In this document: one piece after another, positions 35,610 to 44,910 of the stretch
How the letters are laid out: the number at the start of each line of letters is the position of its first letter
Numbering within the stretch: the first letter of the stretch is position 1
Origin: an uncultured Verrucomicrobia subdivision 3 bacterium
GTDB lineage: Bacteria; Verrucomicrobiota; Verrucomicrobiia; Limisphaerales; UBA11358
Reading direction: 5' to 3'
Length of the DNA stretch: 64,000 bases
NCBI GenBank assembly: GCA_903875465.1
Contig: CAIQWB010000054.1
Coordinates: 1-64,000, forward strand
Translations under genes and position numbers: made by a program
Notes under the pieces: model-generated
Database searches by the model: none
What the model was told of the DNA's origin: nothing
Seen by the model: only the letters and a program-made list of their open reading frames with translations

Positions 35610-36248
35610 ATGGCAAAAACTGAAGTCATTCTTACTCATAACATCATCGGTCTGGGCGGCGAGTCCGACCAGGTCAAAGTAGCCGCCGGGTTCGCGCGCA
35701 ATTACCTGCTCCCGCAGGGTCTGGCGATTCCCCTCACGGGCGCCAACAAACGCCGCATCGAGTCGCTCAAGCAGCGCCGCGCGGAACGCGAAGCCCATGA
35801 GTTCAACACCATGAACGAACTGGCCAAGGGCGTCTCCAAGCTGATCTGCGTCGTCAAGGTCAAGACCGGCGAAGACGGCAAGATGTTCGGAACGGTCACG
35901 CCCGGCATGATTGCCGACGAGTTGAAGCACCAGTTCGAAATCACCCTCGACAAGAAGAAAATTCACCTGGAAGCGCCGATCCGCGCGCTGGGCGAGCACG
36001 AAGTCGAACTGCGCCTGCATGCCGAATTGAAATCCACCCTCAAAGTGCGCGTGGAAAGCATCAATCCGACGACGGCCACCCCCGAAGCCATCGCCACCCC
36101 CGAAGCCATCGCCGCCGCTGAAGCCGCCACCAAAGCCGAGCGTCCCCACACTGAAAAGCGTGGCCGCGCTGCCGATGCCGACAAGGCCCCCGCTGCCGAT
36201 GCCAAAGCCAAGGGCGACAAAAAGTCCAAGGGCGACAAAAAAGCCTGA
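35610..36248 (+). CDS. rplI: 50S ribosomal protein L9 with extended C-terminal tail
   Basis: Binds 23S rRNA. The N-terminal domain has EVILTHNIIGLGGESDQVKV and GFARNYLLPQGLA; the long helix and C-terminal domain end near residue 150 (ALGEHEVELRLHAELKS). The remaining ~60 aa are an Ala/Lys/Glu-rich tail not found in most L9 proteins, including a perfect 18-bp tandem duplication giving TPEAIA twice. It is the last gene of the operon and is followed by a hairpin shared with the convergent ABC operon. Confidence 0.94.
   Translation: MAKTEVILTHNIIGLGGESDQVKVAAGFARNYLLPQGLAIPLTGANKRRIESLKQRRAEREAHEFNTMNELAKGVSKLICVVKVKTGEDGKMFGTVTPGMIADELKHQFEITLDKKKIHLEAPIRALGEHEVELRLHAELKSTLKVRVESINPTTATPEAIATPEAIAAAEAATKAERPHTEKRGRAADADKAPAADAKAKGDKKSKGDKKA
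36078..36113. repeat. 18-bp perfect tandem duplication in rplI
   Basis: ACCCCCGAAGCCATCGCC occurs twice back to back, at 36078-36095 and 36096-36113, in the low-complexity L9 tail. Confidence 0.85.
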
Positions 36249-36271
36249 TTTAAAAAATCAATTCAAACGCC

Positions 36272-36303
36272 AACCGTCCCGGAACTTGTTCCGGGGCGGT
36301 TTG
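36272..36303. terminator. Hairpin terminator between rplI and the convergent ABC operon
   Basis: AACCGTCCCGGAAC pairs with GTTCCGGGGCGGTT over a very short loop. A weak TTTGCTT follows on the plus strand; on the minus strand a longer T-run lies further out. Probably a bidirectional terminator. Confidence 0.6.
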
Positions 36304-36380
36304 CTTGGTGGCCATGCTTTGCCACCTGACCGGCGTGGCCTCAAATCAAGAGTTGACGGTCAAACCCACCGCCCGCCCGC

Positions 36381-37646
36381 TTATTCATACCGCAGCGACT
36401 CAATCGGGTCCAAATTCGCCGCTTTCCAGGCCGGGTAAGTCCCAAACACAATACCCACAAAGGAGCAGATGCCCAGGCCAATGAAAATCCAATCCACCGG
36501 GATCACCGCTTCCAGATGCAATAAATAAGCCGTGGCATTACCACCTAAAATCCCCAAGGCCACCCCCACTGCCCCGCCCAGTTCGCAGAGCACCACGGCC
36601 TCCATGATGAACTGTGTCATAATATTCCGCTTTTTGGCGCCAATGGCCCGGCGAATCCCAATTTCCCGGGTCCGCTCCGTGACCGACACCAGCATGATGT
36701 TCATAATGCCAATGCCCGCCGCCACCAAGGCGATCGAACTGACCACCACCACGCCAATGCGCACGGCCCGCGTGAAGTTGCTGAACTGCTCAATCATGGA
36801 GTCGTTCGAGGCAATTTCAAAATCATCCTCTTCCCCCGGTGGCACCTTGCGAATGGTGCGTAATTCACCCCGCACCTCCTCCAGCGTGTCATCGTAACTG
36901 GCCGTGTCGCGTGCCTGCACCAGAATCGTCAAACTCCGATTCCAGCGCCCAAACCGATCCAACCCCGTGGTGAGGGGCACCACGGCAAAATTATCCTGAT
37001 CGCCGCCCAGCGCCCCGCCCTTGGGAGCCAGCACCCCAATCACCGTGTAATTAATGCCATCTATTTTCACACGTTCCCCCAGGGCGGAGCAGTTGGGAAA
37101 AATATTGGTGGCCAGACTGCTGCCCAGCACACACACATCACGCGTGCTGTCCACATCCGAGTCCAAAATTAAACGACCTTCCCCCAGTTCCCAGTTATGC
37201 GCGGAAAAGCTCCCCGGGGTTTCCCCATACATTTGCACCGTCGGCGCGCTTTTTTTGAAGCGGGTAATGATTTCCCCGGCCCAGAAAGAACTTTCCATGC
37301 CCATGCTGATCGGCAGGCTGGCCTTGTTTTGGAGCCGCAACCCCTGCTCCAGCGTGATGTTTTTGCGCCGCCAGTATTTCTCAAAATCCGCGCTTGAGCC
37401 GCCAAAATAAATGGCGGGCCATTTGCGAATCATGAAGGTCTGGCCACCGAGCGAACTCAATTTTTGATTGATGTCGTTTTGCAACACCCGCATCGCGGTC
37501 ATTACCACAATGATGGAAAACACCCCCACCAGCACCCCGAGCAAGGTCAGGGCGGAACGCAACTTGTGCGCTCGCAGCGCGGCCATGGCCATGAAGAAGC
37601 TTTCTTGCAACTCGCCCAAAAATGCCAGGATGCCGGTTTTATTCAT
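36381..37646 (-). CDS. MacB/FtsX-type ABC transporter permease (second of pair)
   Basis: Permease of 421 aa. An N-terminal amphipathic stretch and helix (RSALTLLGVLVGVFSIIVVM) precede a ~230-aa periplasmic MacB core domain, followed by three helices containing GIGIMNIMLVSVTERTREIGIRRAIGAKKRNI, the hallmark of the family, and a C-terminal PAWKAANLDPIESLRYE. Its start overlaps the end of the other permease gene by 8 bp. Together with the ATPase and adaptor it should form a tripartite-type exporter or lipoprotein/peptide pump. No dedicated outer-membrane channel gene is present nearby. Confidence 0.93.
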   Translation of the reverse strand: MNKTGILAFLGELQESFFMAMAALRAHKLRSALTLLGVLVGVFSIIVVMTAMRVLQNDINQKLSSLGGQTFMIRKWPAIYFGGSSADFEKYWRRKNITLEQGLRLQNKASLPISMGMESSFWAGEIITRFKKSAPTVQMYGETPGSFSAHNWELGEGRLILDSDVDSTRDVCVLGSSLATNIFPNCSALGERVKIDGINYTVIGVLAPKGGALGGDQDNFAVVPLTTGLDRFGRWNRSLTILVQARDTASYDDTLEEVRGELRTIRKVPPGEEDDFEIASNDSMIEQFSNFTRAVRIGVVVVSSIALVAAGIGIMNIMLVSVTERTREIGIRRAIGAKKRNIMTQFIMEAVVLCELGGAVGVALGILGGNATAYLLHLEAVIPVDWIFIGLGICSFVGIVFGTYPAWKAANLDPIESLRYE

Positions 37647-38868
37647 TGCGCAGGGCGTCCACCGGGTTCATGCGGGCGGCGCGCCAGGCCGGGAAAAATC
37701 CCGACAATACACCGGTCACCAGCGATACCAGCAAGGCCACGCCAACGATGCCCAGGGACAGACTGGACGGCATGACTTTGTTCAGCAGCAGCGTGGCGGG
37801 CCACGCAATGGCCAGGGCGATCAGCCCTCCCAGCAGGCAGATGCTGGCGGCCTCGATGAGAAATTGCAGCAGGATGGTCCGCCGCTTCGCGCCAATCGCC
37901 TTGCGCACCCCAATTTCCCGCGTCCGCTCCGCCACCGAAACGAACATGATGTTCATGATGCCAATGCCCCCCACAAACAGCGATAGCCCCGTGATAAACA
38001 AGCCCACCCCGCCAATAGTCCCGGCCAGTTGGTGAAATAGCTTCAAAAACTGGTCCTGCTGGTTGATCGCAAAATTATCCGGCGTCCCCGGCGGCAGTTG
38101 CCGCAGCCGGCGCATCACCACCCGCACTTCCTCCACCGCATCCTCCATCTGCTCGACATGGCTGATCTTGATCTGCATTTCGTAGTCCGGGTTATGATCC
38201 AGATTCTGGGTGAATTGTGGCAGCGGAATGATGATCTGGTCGTCCACCCCGCCATTGCCCGCCATCCCCCCCAGCTTTTCCAGCACCCCCACCACTTCAA
38301 ACTGATGCTGGCCAATTAGGATTTTCTCGCCCAGCGGTGATTCCCCCTGAAACAAATTCGTCGCCGCCATCGCCCCCAGCACACACACCGGCCGCCCCCC
38401 GCTGCATTCCCCGGCCGTCAAGAACCGCCCGGTTTCCACGGTCAAACCCATGGTAATCTCATAGTTTTCGGTCGTGCCAATGATATTCACCCCGGAGGAC
38501 CGGCGCTTCTTGTATTTGACATCCGCATTATCGTCCGCCACGGGCGCAATGGCCGAGGCCATGGTGAGCTGGCGCGCCAGCCCGTCCGCCATCGCCAGGG
38601 TCAATGGGGGGCGCTTCTGACCCCGGATCCAATCCTGGGCCGACTGGTTGATCCAGTTCCGCCGGTCCACAAATAATACGTCCGCGCCAATTGAGGACAC
38701 GCTTTGCACAAAAGAACTGTTCAACCCCTGAATCGCCGTGCCCATCAAAGTCACCGTCACGATCCCAATAACGATGCCCAGGGTGGTCAGCGCCGAACGC
38801 AGTTTATTGGCCCGGATGGCACTCCAGGAAATACTCAACCCCTCGCGCAATTCGGTGAATAGATTCAT
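37639..38868 (-). CDS. MacB/FtsX-type ABC transporter permease (first of pair)
   Basis: 409-aa permease paralogous to its neighbour. It has the N-terminal RSALTTLGIVIGIVTVTLMG helix, a periplasmic core (~60-280), and GIGIMNIMFVSVAERTREIGVRKAIGAKRRTIL with two further helices, ending PAWRAARMNPVDALRNE. The two permeases probably pair as a heterodimer driven by the ATPase encoded 6 bp upstream. Having two different permeases instead of one MacB polypeptide is common in this phylum (recollection). Confidence 0.93.
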   Translation of the reverse strand: MNLFTELREGLSISWSAIRANKLRSALTTLGIVIGIVTVTLMGTAIQGLNSSFVQSVSSIGADVLFVDRRNWINQSAQDWIRGQKRPPLTLAMADGLARQLTMASAIAPVADDNADVKYKKRRSSGVNIIGTTENYEITMGLTVETGRFLTAGECSGGRPVCVLGAMAATNLFQGESPLGEKILIGQHQFEVVGVLEKLGGMAGNGGVDDQIIIPLPQFTQNLDHNPDYEMQIKISHVEQMEDAVEEVRVVMRRLRQLPPGTPDNFAINQQDQFLKLFHQLAGTIGGVGLFITGLSLFVGGIGIMNIMFVSVAERTREIGVRKAIGAKRRTILLQFLIEAASICLLGGLIALAIAWPATLLLNKVMPSSLSLGIVGVALLVSLVTGVLSGFFPAWRAARMNPVDALRNE

Positions 38869-38874
38869 CCCGTG

Positions 38875-39558
38875 TTAGCGGATCCGCTCGTCACTCGCGA
38901 TCAGGCCGTCCCGAATGCGGATGATGCGCCGGGATTGCCGGGCAATGGCTTCCTCGTGGGTCACCACAATGATCGTGTTCCCCTGATTGGCCAGGTTTTC
39001 AAACAAGGCCATGATCTCCGCGCCGGTCTTGGAATCCAAATTCCCCGTGGGCTCGTCCGCCAGTAAAATCGAAGGCCGGTTGACCAGTGCCCGCGCCACC
39101 GCCACGCGCTGCCGCTGACCGCCGGAAAGCTCGTTCGGCTTGTGGTGCACCCGTTCCGCCAGCCCCACACTGGCCAGCGTATCCAGGGCGGCTTTGCGGC
39201 GCTGGGAGGGGGCGACCCCGGCATAAACCAGGGGCAATTCCACATTGCGCAACGCGTCCGAACGCGGCAGCAGATTGAAGGTCTGAAAAATGAAGCCAAT
39301 TTCCCGGTTCCGAATTTCCGCGAGCTGGTTGTCATTCATCTCGCTCACCCGGTTGCCGTTCAATTCGTAACTGCCCCCCGAGGGCGAGTCCAGGCAGCCC
39401 AGCAAATTCATCAACGTGGATTTCCCGGAACCCGAGGGTCCCATGATCGCCACATACTCGCCTTTGGCGATTTCCAAAGATACCTCCCGCAAGGCATGAA
39501 CCGTCTCCGTGCCCATGACATAGCGCCGGGAAATGTGCTGTAGGCGAATCAGGCTCAC
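38875..39558 (-). CDS. MacB/LolD-type ABC transporter ATPase
   Basis: 227-aa ATPase with Walker [10 protein letters not shown]-loop [11 protein letters not shown], signature [15 protein letters not shown], Walker [13 protein letters not shown] and H-loop VVTHEE. The sequence groups with MacB/LolD ATPases. Its start overlaps the stop of the adaptor gene (ATGA, 4 bp), and the permease begins 6 bp after its stop, so the four genes are one operon. Confidence 0.95.
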   Translation of the reverse strand: MSLIRLQHISRRYVMGTETVHALREVSLEIAKGEYVAIMGPSGSGKSTLMNLLGCLDSPSGGSYELNGNRVSEMNDNQLAEIRNREIGFIFQTFNLLPRSDALRNVELPLVYAGVAPSQRRKAALDTLASVGLAERVHHKPNELSGGQRQRVAVARALVNRPSILLADEPTGNLDSKTGAEIMALFENLANQGNTIIVVTHEEAIARQSRRIIRIRDGLIASDERIR

Positions 39559-40886
39559 AACGGTTTTTTGGTCGTGTCCGCGCTCGTGGTTTCCTTGAAG
39601 ATTTTCTTCCCGTCCTCCAAATCGTGACTGATCGCGTGGTAACCGCCCGAAACCACTTCATCGCCCTCATTCACGCCCTCGGTAATCTCCCAGAAATTGT
39701 CATCACTGATGCCGATTTTTACCGGCACCATTTTGACATGGTCGTTGTCCACGAGGAACACCACATCCTTGAGTTTCTGCACTGCGGCCGGTTTTTTGTC
39801 CGGGTCCGGGCTGCTGTTGGTATCCGTCATTGCCCCCGTGGTGCTCCCGCCCACCCCATTGGTCGCACTCTTGGGCGCCCGGGCCGTCACACTGGCAATC
39901 GGCACGCTCAACGTGTTGGTGTGTGTCCGGGTTTCAATTTCCGCCGTCACCGACATGCCGGGGCGGAAGTTTTCCCGGTCAGTAATCCGGATGCGCACTT
40001 GAAACTGCGTGGCTTGCTGGCCTGCGGAGGACGAACTGGAAGAACCACCCAGGGCGGAACTGGTGTTCAAACCCTCCGAGGTATTGCCAATGTCCGTTAC
40101 CGTCCCGAGAAATTTAGTATCCTTGTAGGAATCCACTTCCAAACGCGCTTTTTGCCCCTGTTTGATCAGCACCACATCCATTTCGCCCACATCCACCCGG
40201 GCTTCCATCGCATTGAGATCCGAAATCACCATGATGTCCGTGCCGGCATTTTGCACCGTGCCCAGCACGCGTTCGCCCAATTGTGAGTTCAACTGGCTGA
40301 TCGTGCCGTCCAGCGGCGAAACAATGGTGGTTTTCATCAGCGAACTCTCGGCACTATCCACATTCGCCTTCGCCACCGCCATTTGGTCAATGGCACTTTC
40401 CACGTTGGCCTGCGCCACTTCCTGCGCCACTTTGAAACCAATGTAATCCGATTCCGATAACAACTTGTGGCCAAACAACTCCTTGTTCCGCAGGTATTCC
40501 GCATCCGCCTTTTCCAAGTTTGCCTCCGCCGTCACCTTCGCCGAAAGTGCCGATTGGTAATTCGCCTTGGCTTGGTTGACCGCCGCCTGGTAAACGTCCG
40601 GATTGATCTTCAGCAGCAACTGCCCCTTTTTCACCACCTGGCCTTCTTTCACTGGCAGGGCGATGATTTCGCCACTGACTTCCGGGCTGATATGAACTTG
40701 CAGCACCGGATAAATTTTGCCGTTGGCCACCACCGTTTCCACCAGGGTTCGGCGGGCGACTTTTTCGGTTTGCACACTGATTGCCACTTCCTTTTTCTTG
40801 AAAATGGCCACCGCCCCGAGGGCGAGTAAGACCAGGAAAATCAGGGAGAAAACGATGATTTTACGCTGCTTTTTGGGTGAGGCCAT
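39555..40886 (-). CDS. Periplasmic adaptor subunit (HlyD/MacA family)
   Basis: Membrane-fusion protein of 443 aa. An N-terminal anchor ([20 protein letters not shown]) is followed by a lipoyl/barrel-sandwich half ([26 protein letters not shown]), an alpha-helical hairpin (~95-185) and the second half ([22 protein letters not shown]). A Ser/Ala-rich insertion ([16 protein letters not shown]) lies near residue 270. The beta-barrel and membrane-proximal domains follow. It connects the MacB-type permeases to an outer-membrane channel. Confidence 0.93.
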   Translation of the reverse strand: MASPKKQRKIIVFSLIFLVLLALGAVAIFKKKEVAISVQTEKVARRTLVETVVANGKIYPVLQVHISPEVSGEIIALPVKEGQVVKKGQLLLKINPDVYQAAVNQAKANYQSALSAKVTAEANLEKADAEYLRNKELFGHKLLSESDYIGFKVAQEVAQANVESAIDQMAVAKANVDSAESSLMKTTIVSPLDGTISQLNSQLGERVLGTVQNAGTDIMVISDLNAMEARVDVGEMDVVLIKQGQKARLEVDSYKDTKFLGTVTDIGNTSEGLNTSSALGGSSSSSSAGQQATQFQVRIRITDRENFRPGMSVTAEIETRTHTNTLSVPIASVTARAPKSATNGVGGSTTGAMTDTNSSPDPDKKPAAVQKLKDVVFLVDNDHVKMVPVKIGISDDNFWEITEGVNEGDEVVSGGYHAISHDLEDGKKIFKETTSADTTKKPL

Positions 40887-40910
40887 GAGTCGATGGGGGG
40901 AATTGTGGAA

Positions 40911-41684
40911 TTATTTGAAACCGTTGCCAAGAGCCGTAAAAAACCAGGAGATACCGATCGTGATGCCTTCCATCACCAGCCAGTAGCAGATGATCAGCGA
41001 CAACGCCTTGGTCCAGGCCACACTGGCCAGCCGGGCCAGCCCGACCGTTAGAATACCGAACATCCAGAAATCAAACAAATCCAGCGATTGCAGGAAGGTG
41101 TGCATCACGCTCTGCGGGTCCATGTCCCCCGCGAATAACGCCGCACTCGCCGTGACCAGTTTGCCCAGGGCAATGGACAGCAAGGCGCAGGCGACCGAAC
41201 CCAGAATCGTGACCACGTAGGCCAGCCCCACCACCTCCAGCGCTTTCCCGTACGCAAAGTTGGCTTGCAACAGCCATTTGCCAAAGGCCCACAGGATCAG
41301 GGCCAGCCAGAACAACCGCAGCACCACAAAGATGGCTACGAAAATACAGCCGATAAATTTGGTCATCCCCGGCCCGCCAAATTTGTCCATCATCGCCTCG
41401 GCCTGGTCGGCCTGGGCCTGCGTCATGGTGCCCGCTTTGACCTTGGCTTCCAGCACCTTGGTCTGCTGTTCGTGCATTTGTTGCAGCACCGCCGGTTGCG
41501 AATAAATCACCAGCACTGCGGCAATCCCGGTGATTAATGCCAGCAATAAGGGGAGCAGCCAGTTGGCCGTGGTGACGGGAGCTGACTTAATTTCATCAAA
41601 AACCTCGCCCGGAGCGGCCAGAACGTTAAACAGCCGGCCAGCCAATGACGTGGGTGGTACTGGCGGGTTTGTGGCAGGCTCCAT
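40911..41684 (-). CDS. Yip1-family integral membrane protein
   Basis: 257-aa protein with a short cytoplasmic head (LAGRLFNVLAAPGEVFDEI) and about five hydrophobic segments (LLPLLLALITGIAAVLVIY, FVAIFVVLRLFWLALILWAF, and others). The NVLAAPGEVFDEI head is typical of bacterial Yip1-like proteins, which often lie in MacAB-like operons. The ATG at 41684 is preferred; a TTG at 41723 would add 13 aa. The adaptor gene starts 24 bp downstream, so it is probably the first gene of the export operon. Its molecular role is unknown. Confidence 0.82.
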   Translation of the reverse strand: MEPATNPPVPPTSLAGRLFNVLAAPGEVFDEIKSAPVTTANWLLPLLLALITGIAAVLVIYSQPAVLQQMHEQQTKVLEAKVKAGTMTQAQADQAEAMMDKFGGPGMTKFIGCIFVAIFVVLRLFWLALILWAFGKWLLQANFAYGKALEVVGLAYVVTILGSVACALLSIALGKLVTASAALFAGDMDPQSVMHTFLQSLDLFDFWMFGILTVGLARLASVAWTKALSLIICYWLVMEGITIGISWFFTALGNGFK

Positions 41685-41887
41685 GAGTGTTGACTTGTCT
41701 TCCACGCGGGAATCCTGCGCCAAATTTTTGGACTTGTCCAGCGCAGGATTATACTGCTTGCCGAATTTAATTGATCAACTGAGTTTGCGCCTTGCACCCG
41801 GCCGGACAGTTCCTTGCGGGCGGGGCAACAATGGGTGGCGTGCACCAGCGCCACTCTGGCAGCCGGGTTTGAACGGGTAATCGCCCG

Positions 41888-44587
41888 TCATTTTTGCGCG
41901 GATGCCTGCGCCCGTTCCAGCATTTTAACCAACCAGGCAACTGTCGCTGGGTTTTTCAGCAATTCCAAATGCTCCCCGACTACGGGATAAAACCGAACCC
42001 CACCCCCGGCCAGATACTTCCACCCCCATACATTATTTTGTAAAAACACAGTTTCAGTTACTAGCACTTCCACGGAACCATCAAATGGTTTCAGACGGTT
42101 TTTTAGACTCATCTGCACGTATGGGTCGGCATAAATTTTCGCCATGACATCCGTATCAGGGTTTGTGCCCGTGGCCGGCTGGTGCCACCATTTTTTAATC
42201 CGCTCAACCAGCAACTGGCGATGTCTCCAGGACACTGAGCGCAGTCTAAATTCGATTTTGGATAACACGCGGGGCCAGAAATCAAGCTGGCCCATGGGCT
42301 CGTTGTCGATGATCCCCACTAACGCCACCTGGCGGTCGAGCCGCCGTAATTGACAGGCAATTTCATAGGCCAGCACCCCGCCCATCGAGAAACCCACCAG
42401 GCAAAAGGCACCCGTTGGTAAAAAACTGCATAGTTCCCGCGCGTAATGGGCCGCCATCTCTTCAAACGATTTGTGGGGCTCCCTCCGTCCGTCAATTCCT
42501 GCCGCTTGAATGCCATAACCGGGCTGGTCCTCTGGCAGCAGCTTGGCCATGGGGAGATAGCAAAACACGTCGCCGTACATGGCATGAACAAAGAAAATGG
42601 GGGGCTTGGTACCCTGGGCTTTAAGAGGGATAATGGAACTCCAATCCGGCGCCCAGTTTTTATCCGTGATCCAACGCGCCAGGAGTTCCACGGTGGGGGC
42701 CTGGAACAAAACCGCGATGGGCAAGGGATGGGCAAGGAGCTTTTCCACGCCCACCGCCAGTTGCAACGCGCTGAGGGAATTGCCGCCCAGCTCAAAAAAA
42801 TTCTCGCGCAAAGCGATTTTTTCCCGGCCCAAAACCTTCGCCCACAATCCCGCCAGCTTGCCTTCCAAAGGGGTGCGCGGCAAATCCTGGGCGGTGTCTC
42901 CCGCCGCCACCGCCGGCTCCTCCCGGACCGCCAGGGCCGCCCGGTCCACCTTGCCGTTGGCCGTCAATGGCATCGCGGGCAGAACGATGATCCGGGCGGG
43001 CACCAGGTGATCCGGCAGCCGGCCCGCCAGCCAGGTCCGCAAATGCTCCGCCGAAACCGCGCTTTCCCGCCGCCAAACCACATAGCCGACCAGCTCTTTG
43101 CCACCAGCCACCGACCGCGCAATCACCGCCGCCACGCTGACCGCCGGATGGCTCGCCAGAGCGGTTTCAATCTCGCCGGGTTCAATCCGGAAGCCCCGGA
43201 TCTTGACCTGCTGATCCATGCGTCCCAGGAATTCGATAATGCCATCCGCGCGGTGGCGGCAGCGATCCCCGGTTTTATAGAGCCGGTCGCCGGGAGTCGT
43301 CCCAAATGGATTGGGGACAAAGCGTTCCGCAGTCAATTCCGGCTGTTTCCAATACCCCAGGGCCAGCCCGTCCCCGCCGGTGTACAACTCCCCCGGCTCA
43401 CCCGGGGCCACCGGCTGCTGCTGTTCATCCAGAATAAGAACCGTGGTATTCGCCACCGGCCGCCCGATGGGCACCCCGCCCGCCAGCGCTTCCGTCCGGG
43501 TGACCGTGTGGCAGCAGGTAAAGGTGGTGTTTTCCGTGGGACCATAGCCATTGATCAGTCGGCAATCCGGCAACCCCTGCAAAACCTTGCGCACTTTTTC
43601 CGGGGACAGCACATCGCCCCCCGCCAGCAATTGCCGCAGCGGTCGCAAATCTTCCAACCGCTCCTCCACCATCAGGTGAAACAAACCCGCCGTCAGCCAC
43701 AAAGTCGTCACACCATGCCGGCGGATGGCCTCGCCCATCTCCGTCAGCGAAACCGGGCCAGCCGGCAGCAATGCCACGCACCCGCCATTGAGCAAGGCTC
43801 CCCAGATTTCAAAGGTGCTGGCGTCAAACGCCAGCGGCGCATTGTGCAAAATCACCTCCCGGGGTCCCAAAGTAACATAATCCGGGTTGCACACCAGACG
43901 CACCACCCCCTTTTGCGGGATCACCACGCCCTTGGGCTGCCCGGTGGAACCGGACGTGTACATGACATACACTGGCATTTCCGGCGTCACCGGCACCCGG
44001 GGATCTTCCACCGCCTCCGCCGCCAGGTCCGCCGCCAGCGCATCCAGGCAAACCAACCGGGCGGCCGCCACGCCGGCCGCAAACAGTCCCCGGTGTTGTT
44101 CCAAGGTCACGATGAGCGGGGCCGCCGTGTCCTGCACCATAAACTCCAGCCGGGCCACGGGGTAATCCGGATCCAACGGCACATAGGCCCCGCCGGCTTT
44201 CAGGATGCCCAGCAGCGCCACCAGGGTGGCCGCGGAACGCTCCACACACACACCCACCAAAGTGCCCGGCTGCAACCCCCGGCGCACCAGATACCGGGCG
44301 AGTTGATTGGCCCTGCGCTCGAGTTCCCCATATGTCACCGCCCCCGCATCTTCCACAATTGCCACGGCTCCAGGATTTTGCGCCGCCTGCACTCCAAAAA
44401 GTTCCGCCACCCCGGCGTTGCGGGGATAATCCCGCGAGCTCGCCGGCCCAGTCTCCAATATATGTTGAGGTTCAACAGCGATGAACCATTTCCGCCCGCC
44501 CAACTGCTGGTCGGGACTCTCAACCTGGTCGGTTGCCTCCGCCGATGACTGGCTCGCTTTATGATGTAATTTATTGTCGCTAAACAT
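41888..44587 (-). CDS. Single-module nonribosomal peptide synthetase: adenylation, carrier protein, thioesterase
   Basis: Stand-alone A-T-TE enzyme of 899 aa with no condensation domain. The adenylation domain (~55-565) has YMVTSGSTGQPKG-like core A3 (MYTSGSTGQPKG), FDAS with Asp ~255, NGYGPTEN and NGKVDR with the A10 lysine. Reading the pocket residues by eye gives D-A-F-W-L-G-G-T-F-K, close to the known valine code. The carrier domain has LGGNSLSAL with the phosphopantetheine serine ~604. The thioesterase shows GFSMGG (Ser ~733) and a late GEHLELL histidine. It would activate an aliphatic amino acid and release or condense it. No phosphopantetheinyl transferase or tailoring gene is nearby. 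Product unknown. Confidence 0.9.
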   Translation of the reverse strand: MFSDNKLHHKASQSSAEATDQVESPDQQLGGRKWFIAVEPQHILETGPASSRDYPRNAGVAELFGVQAAQNPGAVAIVEDAGAVTYGELERRANQLARYLVRRGLQPGTLVGVCVERSAATLVALLGILKAGGAYVPLDPDYPVARLEFMVQDTAAPLIVTLEQHRGLFAAGVAAARLVCLDALAADLAAEAVEDPRVPVTPEMPVYVMYTSGSTGQPKGVVIPQKGVVRLVCNPDYVTLGPREVILHNAPLAFDASTFEIWGALLNGGCVALLPAGPVSLTEMGEAIRRHGVTTLWLTAGLFHLMVEERLEDLRPLRQLLAGGDVLSPEKVRKVLQGLPDCRLINGYGPTENTTFTCCHTVTRTEALAGGVPIGRPVANTTVLILDEQQQPVAPGEPGELYTGGDGLALGYWKQPELTAERFVPNPFGTTPGDRLYKTGDRCRHRADGIIEFLGRMDQQVKIRGFRIEPGEIETALASHPAVSVAAVIARSVAGGKELVGYVVWRRESAVSAEHLRTWLAGRLPDHLVPARIIVLPAMPLTANGKVDRAALAVREEPAVAAGDTAQDLPRTPLEGKLAGLWAKVLGREKIALRENFFELGGNSLSALQLAVGVEKLLAHPLPIAVLFQAPTVELLARWITDKNWAPDWSSIIPLKAQGTKPPIFFVHAMYGDVFCYLPMAKLLPEDQPGYGIQAAGIDGRREPHKSFEEMAAHYARELCSFLPTGAFCLVGFSMGGVLAYEIACQLRRLDRQVALVGIIDNEPMGQLDFWPRVLSKIEFRLRSVSWRHRQLLVERIKKWWHQPATGTNPDTDVMAKIYADPYVQMSLKNRLKPFDGSVEVLVTETVFLQNNVWGWKYLAGGGVRFYPVVGEHLELLKNPATVAWLVKMLERAQASAQK

Positions 44588-44910
44588 TTTAAATCAACTT
44601 GCGATATTCGTAAATTAGCCCCAGACAGCGTCAGCCCTAAATATTTGAGGACGGATCAACCGCCTAGGTTGGTAAATTTGTGTAATTACAGTCTAGGATG
44701 GTTGAAGATTGCCACTTTGCAAATAAAAAACTGGAAACAACATTCCTGAAAAGGCAGTTGAAATATTCATTTTTTAATAATTCTAATATCAAAGCCCGCA
44801 GTGCCCCCCAGCCTGGGTTCCCTTGAGTTTTAAAAATGAAATAAAGACCGGGCCGGTCGGGAGTGGCCATTCGGATTGCTCCCAATGGCATCACCGCTTA
44901 TAAACGATGC
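44588..44910. other. AT-richer upstream region of the NRPS gene
   Basis: About 320 bp, clearly richer in A and T than its neighbours, separating the minus-strand NRPS gene from a small plus-strand gene. It contains T/A runs suitable for promoters and a 13-bp palindrome GACCGGGCCGGTC at 44846-44858. No open frame or conserved RNA is recognised. Confidence 0.45.

Noticed and set aside
42446-44548. 700-codon open frame on the plus strand opposite the NRPS gene
   Set aside because: Composition is Arg/His/Gln/Gly-rich and motif-free; it mirrors the codon bias of the real minus-strand gene, whose NRPS motifs are unambiguous.
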